Positions 61,202-64,000 of a stretch of 64,000 nucleotides of DNA are shown piece after piece. The stretch is from NCBI GenBank assembly GCA_020809705.1, contig CP085827.1, forward strand, positions 6,510,001 to 6,574,000. Direction: 5' to 3'. The notes under the pieces were generated by a model. That model ran no database searches and was not told where the DNA came from. It saw nothing but the letters and a program-made list of their open reading frames with translations. The DNA is from Calonectria ilicicola (taxonomy: Eukaryota; Ascomycota; Sordariomycetes; Hypocreales; Nectriaceae). The translations under genes were made by a program, and so were the position numbers. Each line of letters begins with the position of its first letter. The first letter of the stretch is position 1.

Positions 61202-61342
61202 ATGGCTTTGTGAGCCAACCCACCTTGCATTCGACGTACTTGTACCTGTCGATTTCGAATGACGTCGATATCTCGCCAACCAACACCATCACCATGCATG
61301 ACTCGAGACCCAGCGACCGGACACCCGTCCATTATACCATGA
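61202..61342 (+). promoter_or_regulatory. Two upstream ORFs in the phosphatase leader
   Basis: An ATG at 61202 opens a three-codon uORF ending at 61213. A second ATG at 61259 opens a 27-codon uORF that overlaps the main start (61294) out of frame and stops at 61342. If both lie in the mRNA they would lower main-frame translation. Confidence 0.5.
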
Positions 61343-64000
61343 AGACTCCCGCCAGGCATTCTGCCATTACCGCCTCTCAATCTCACCCTCATTCCCATAC
61401 CCATTCGCATTCCGAATCCCACACTCATACCCTTGCTCTCACCTCGCTATCACACTCCCAATCCTTGCGAGCCTCGAAAACACCGAAATCATCCACGCCC
61501 ATAGCATCGCCACGAATGCCCTATTCAGTCGGGCAGAACGCACCCCCGAAGCTTTCGCCCCGTGTCATCCCGGAAAACAGAGCTCCGAGCCCCAACTACT
61601 TCGGTCTAGTTATTGAGTCCAGCAATGATCCTCGCGATTCTTCCTCTGGTCTGCCCAAGGACACCTGGAGCCCGTCGTCGTCGATAAAGTCTTTTGCCGC
61701 CGCCATCCCGAAGCAGGTTCCGCTCGATGCCAACCCTGAATTCGAGGCCTTCAAGAGACAAGCGGACCTGAACCGCGGCAAGTCTTTTGCTCTCTCCACA
61801 AGTCACTATGCTTTACCTTCAGCTCCAACTCGACCACGACCTCCAAGATGGCACACACACTCAAGCGAAACTGGTGCCCAGTCCCCCTTTGGACGTGCCT
61901 TTGGTGCTGTCAAGGAGCGGCCATCGAGTAGAATGGAGTTGGATCAGGAGAGCAACAACGATTCAGCTTACGTTTCTTCAGATTCGAAACGCAATTCTGA
62001 ATCGTCCATTCACCCTCTGCCGACCTCGAACCACTCCCGATTCGAGTCGCCTCGACAAATGGATTCTTCGGTACAACGAACTGCCCTGACCCGATCCGAG
62101 GATCGAGACCCAAGATTATCAGTCATGGAACACAGACTCGACCCCCCTTCGCCTGGCTTTGGGAGTCTCAGGCGTGCTGAGACTGTGCCAGCATCAATTG
62201 AGCCTGGCGAGCCGGCTATGATATCTGGCGCGCAGTTGCGAGATACGCTTCGCAACGCTGGCAGTAGCCGCTTGCTCATTCTCGATATTCGTTCATCTCA
62301 GAACTACGCTAATTCTAGGGTTGAGGGGGCGCTCAACTTGTGTATTCCTACCACTCTGCTCAAGCGAGCTACTTTTAATATTCAGAAACTGCAGCAGACC
62401 TTCTCACAGGGAGGGGCATGTGCGGACAAGTTTGCAAGGTGGAAGGAAATGGACTCTATTATTGTATATGATGCACATTCCTCAGACAAGCGAGACGCTG
62501 TCACCGCGCAAAACATGATTAAAAAGTTTACAAACGAGGGCTACAGCGGAGGTACTTACATTCTGCGTGGAGGTTTTGTTTCTTTCCAGCAGCAGTATCC
62601 CGACCTTGTTGATTGCAAGTCCACTGTGGAGAGTCCAGGCAGGTCGTGTGCCAACCAAGGTGGTGGCATCGCCCCCGTTATCGGCGGCGTGATGCTTCCA
62701 ACTACCAACAAGGACCCGAACCCCTTCTTTTCCAACATACGACAGAACATGGATCTTGCTGATGGAGTTGGCCAACTGGACGTGACCCGACCCTCGGACC
62801 TGGATTCCCCCTCGCTGCCTCGATGGCTTCGTGAAGCCGCATCTGAACGTGACCACGGAAAGAAGGTTTCTGACAAGTTTTTGCATATTGAGGTCGATGA
62901 ACAGTCTCGCATGAAGGCTGCGTATGCCGCGTTCAACCCCAACCATACCAGTCAGCCTCGGGTTCAGCTCTGCGGCGTTGAAAAGGGGGGGAAGAACCGG
63001 TACAAGGACATTCTGCCATTCGAACATGCTCGCGTTCGGCTGCAGGAGAAACCTGAAGGGTGTTGCGACTATGTTAATGCCAGTCACCTCAAGGCGTCAA
63101 GGAGCAACAAGCGATACATTGCCACGCAGGGTCCTCTGCCCACTACGTTTGAGGTAAGTCTGAAAATCTCGAGTTATTTATTGGTGAAGTTTGTACTAAT
63201 TCTAGACTGTAGGACTTTTGGTCCGTAATCTGGGAGCAGGACGTGCGTGTTGTTGTCATGTTGACTGCCGAGTCTGAAGGCGGGCAACTCAAATGTCATC
63301 CTTACTGGACATCCAGAGATTTTGGGGCCATCCGGCTCAAGCCGCTTTCGGAGAAGAAGGTGTCTCTTGATATTGACAAGCACAAATCGGATCCACATCC
63401 AAATAACGCATCAGCCAGCGCGGGAGAGCATGGTAGGAGACGAGCCAATACAACCACCACACTTGAATCAGCAGGCCCGAACCCAAAGACATCCCAAACG
63501 CAGCGCGATGCCCCCTACGTGATCATCCGCAAGTTTGCACTGTCGCACCAGTCTCATCCCTTCGCGCCCATTCGCGAAATTACACATCTTCATTTCCCAT
63601 CTTGGCCCGATTTCGGAACACCGGCTCAACCGTCTCATCTACTCGCTCTAGTCGAGCTGGCCAACGTGATGCAGCGATCTGCTCTCCCCATTGAAACAAC
63701 ATCAGTTGTGGGGTCAAAGAAGTCGGTTCTGGAGCATACTCCGATTACTTGGTACGACGAGCCTGAGTCCAGCGCACATGCACGGCCAATGTTGGTTCAT
63801 TGCTCGGCTGGTTGTGGACGTACTGGAGCATTCTGCACTGTGGACAGTGTTATTGACATGTTGAAGCGGCAACAGCAAGCTAAGATATCGGTATCAACCA
63901 GCCACGATGGAGATGGAGATGTTTTGATGGGTGATTCTGCCAAAGACGTGGGCTTGTGTGCTCAGAAGAAGGCATACTTTGATACGAAATCGGTAACAGA
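61294..64000 (+). CDS. Rhodanese-PTP tyrosine phosphatase (Pyp1/Ptp2-3-like), cut by window end
   Basis: Protein-tyrosine phosphatase of the kind that dephosphorylates stress and mating MAP kinases in fungi. Exon 1 is 61294-63153; a 59-nt intron follows; exon 2 is 63213 to beyond the window. The N-terminal 300 residues are disordered, Ser/Pro-rich, with a His/Ser run (HSHTHSHSESHTHT). A Cdc25/rhodanese-like domain spans about residues 305-440 (LILDIRSSQNYANSRVEGAL); it has IVYDAHSS where an active rhodanese would have Cys, so it is a docking module. The PTP domain begins near residue 568 (NRYKDILPFEHARVRL) with YVNASHLK, WPDFGTPAQPSH and the catalytic loop VHCSAGCGRTGAF (about residue 815). 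Start ATG chosen at MHDSRPSDR; the open frame extends upstream but without ATG. Confidence 0.92.

Larger units (their letters stand above)
52075..61293. other. Gene-poor 9.2 kb stretch ahead of the phosphatase gene
   Basis: No protein gene could be supported. Frames of 60-170 codons exist but lack family features or begin without ATG (for example 52985-53500). A 61-codon ATG frame at 58736-58921 encodes a hydrophobic segment (VLLSLLIALVIKLLAFISM) with no other sign of being real. From about 54.2 kb the stretch is GC-richer and CT-rich and is marked by long homopolymers: G14 at 55520-55533, A20 at 57088-57107, T19 at 60091-60109. The right part probably holds a long promoter and 5' leader of the phosphatase. 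Non-coding transcripts are possible. Confidence 0.45.

Overview
The window reads as a chromosome segment of a filamentous ascomycete (Pezizomycotina, probably Sordariomycetes/Hypocreales; this is inferred from protein style, not from a search). Protein genes carry many short introns (about 47-130 nt, GTRNGT donors, CTAAC/CTGAC-like branch sites). Typical families are present: CFEM, 2EXR, Pth11-like receptor, HR-PKS, PL1 pectin lyase. There is also an intron-bearing nuclear tRNA-Pro. No bacterial operons, rRNA or CRISPR are present.

Region by region. (1) 1-1.8 kb: 5' part of an M1 aminopeptidase gene (minus strand, cut by the window edge) and a tRNA-Pro(AGG). (2) 1.8-13.3 kb: an AT-rich accessory block with a GPI-anchored CFEM protein, a 2EXR-domain gene broken by a frameshift, a cytochrome P450 pseudogene, a stand-alone retrotransposon Gag ORF and a secreted cysteine-containing protein with a Kex2-type site. 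(3) 14.2-15.8 kb: the purine gene for SAICAR synthetase, 11 exons, a housekeeping gene set between accessory blocks. (4) 17.7-39.5 kb: a probable secondary-metabolite locus with a P450, a Pth11-like seven-helix receptor, a highly reducing polyketide synthase (KS-AT-DH-MT-ER-KR-ACP, about 2534 aa), an NCS1 purine/cytosine-type permease divergent from the PKS, and a BAHD/trichothecene-acetyltransferase-like acyltransferase. (5) 42.4-64 kb: a GC-richer block with an extracellular pectin lyase, a large vacuolar cation/H+ exchanger (VNX1/CAX type), proteasome ATPase Rpt6, a metallophosphoesterase, a 9 kb gene-poor stretch, and a rhodanese-PTP tyrosine phosphatase cut by the right edge.

How the genes may work together: the PKS would build a reduced, C-methylated polyketide. 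The P450 could oxidise it and the acyltransferase could esterify or release it. The permease and PKS share a 1.3 kb divergent promoter holding a 29-bp-spaced direct repeat, a perfect 12-bp palindrome and an inverted repeat, all candidate regulator sites. No cluster transcription factor or thioesterase is visible. Exon joins were worked out by hand from splice-site consensus and reading phase. No database search was run, so family names rest on recognised motifs.
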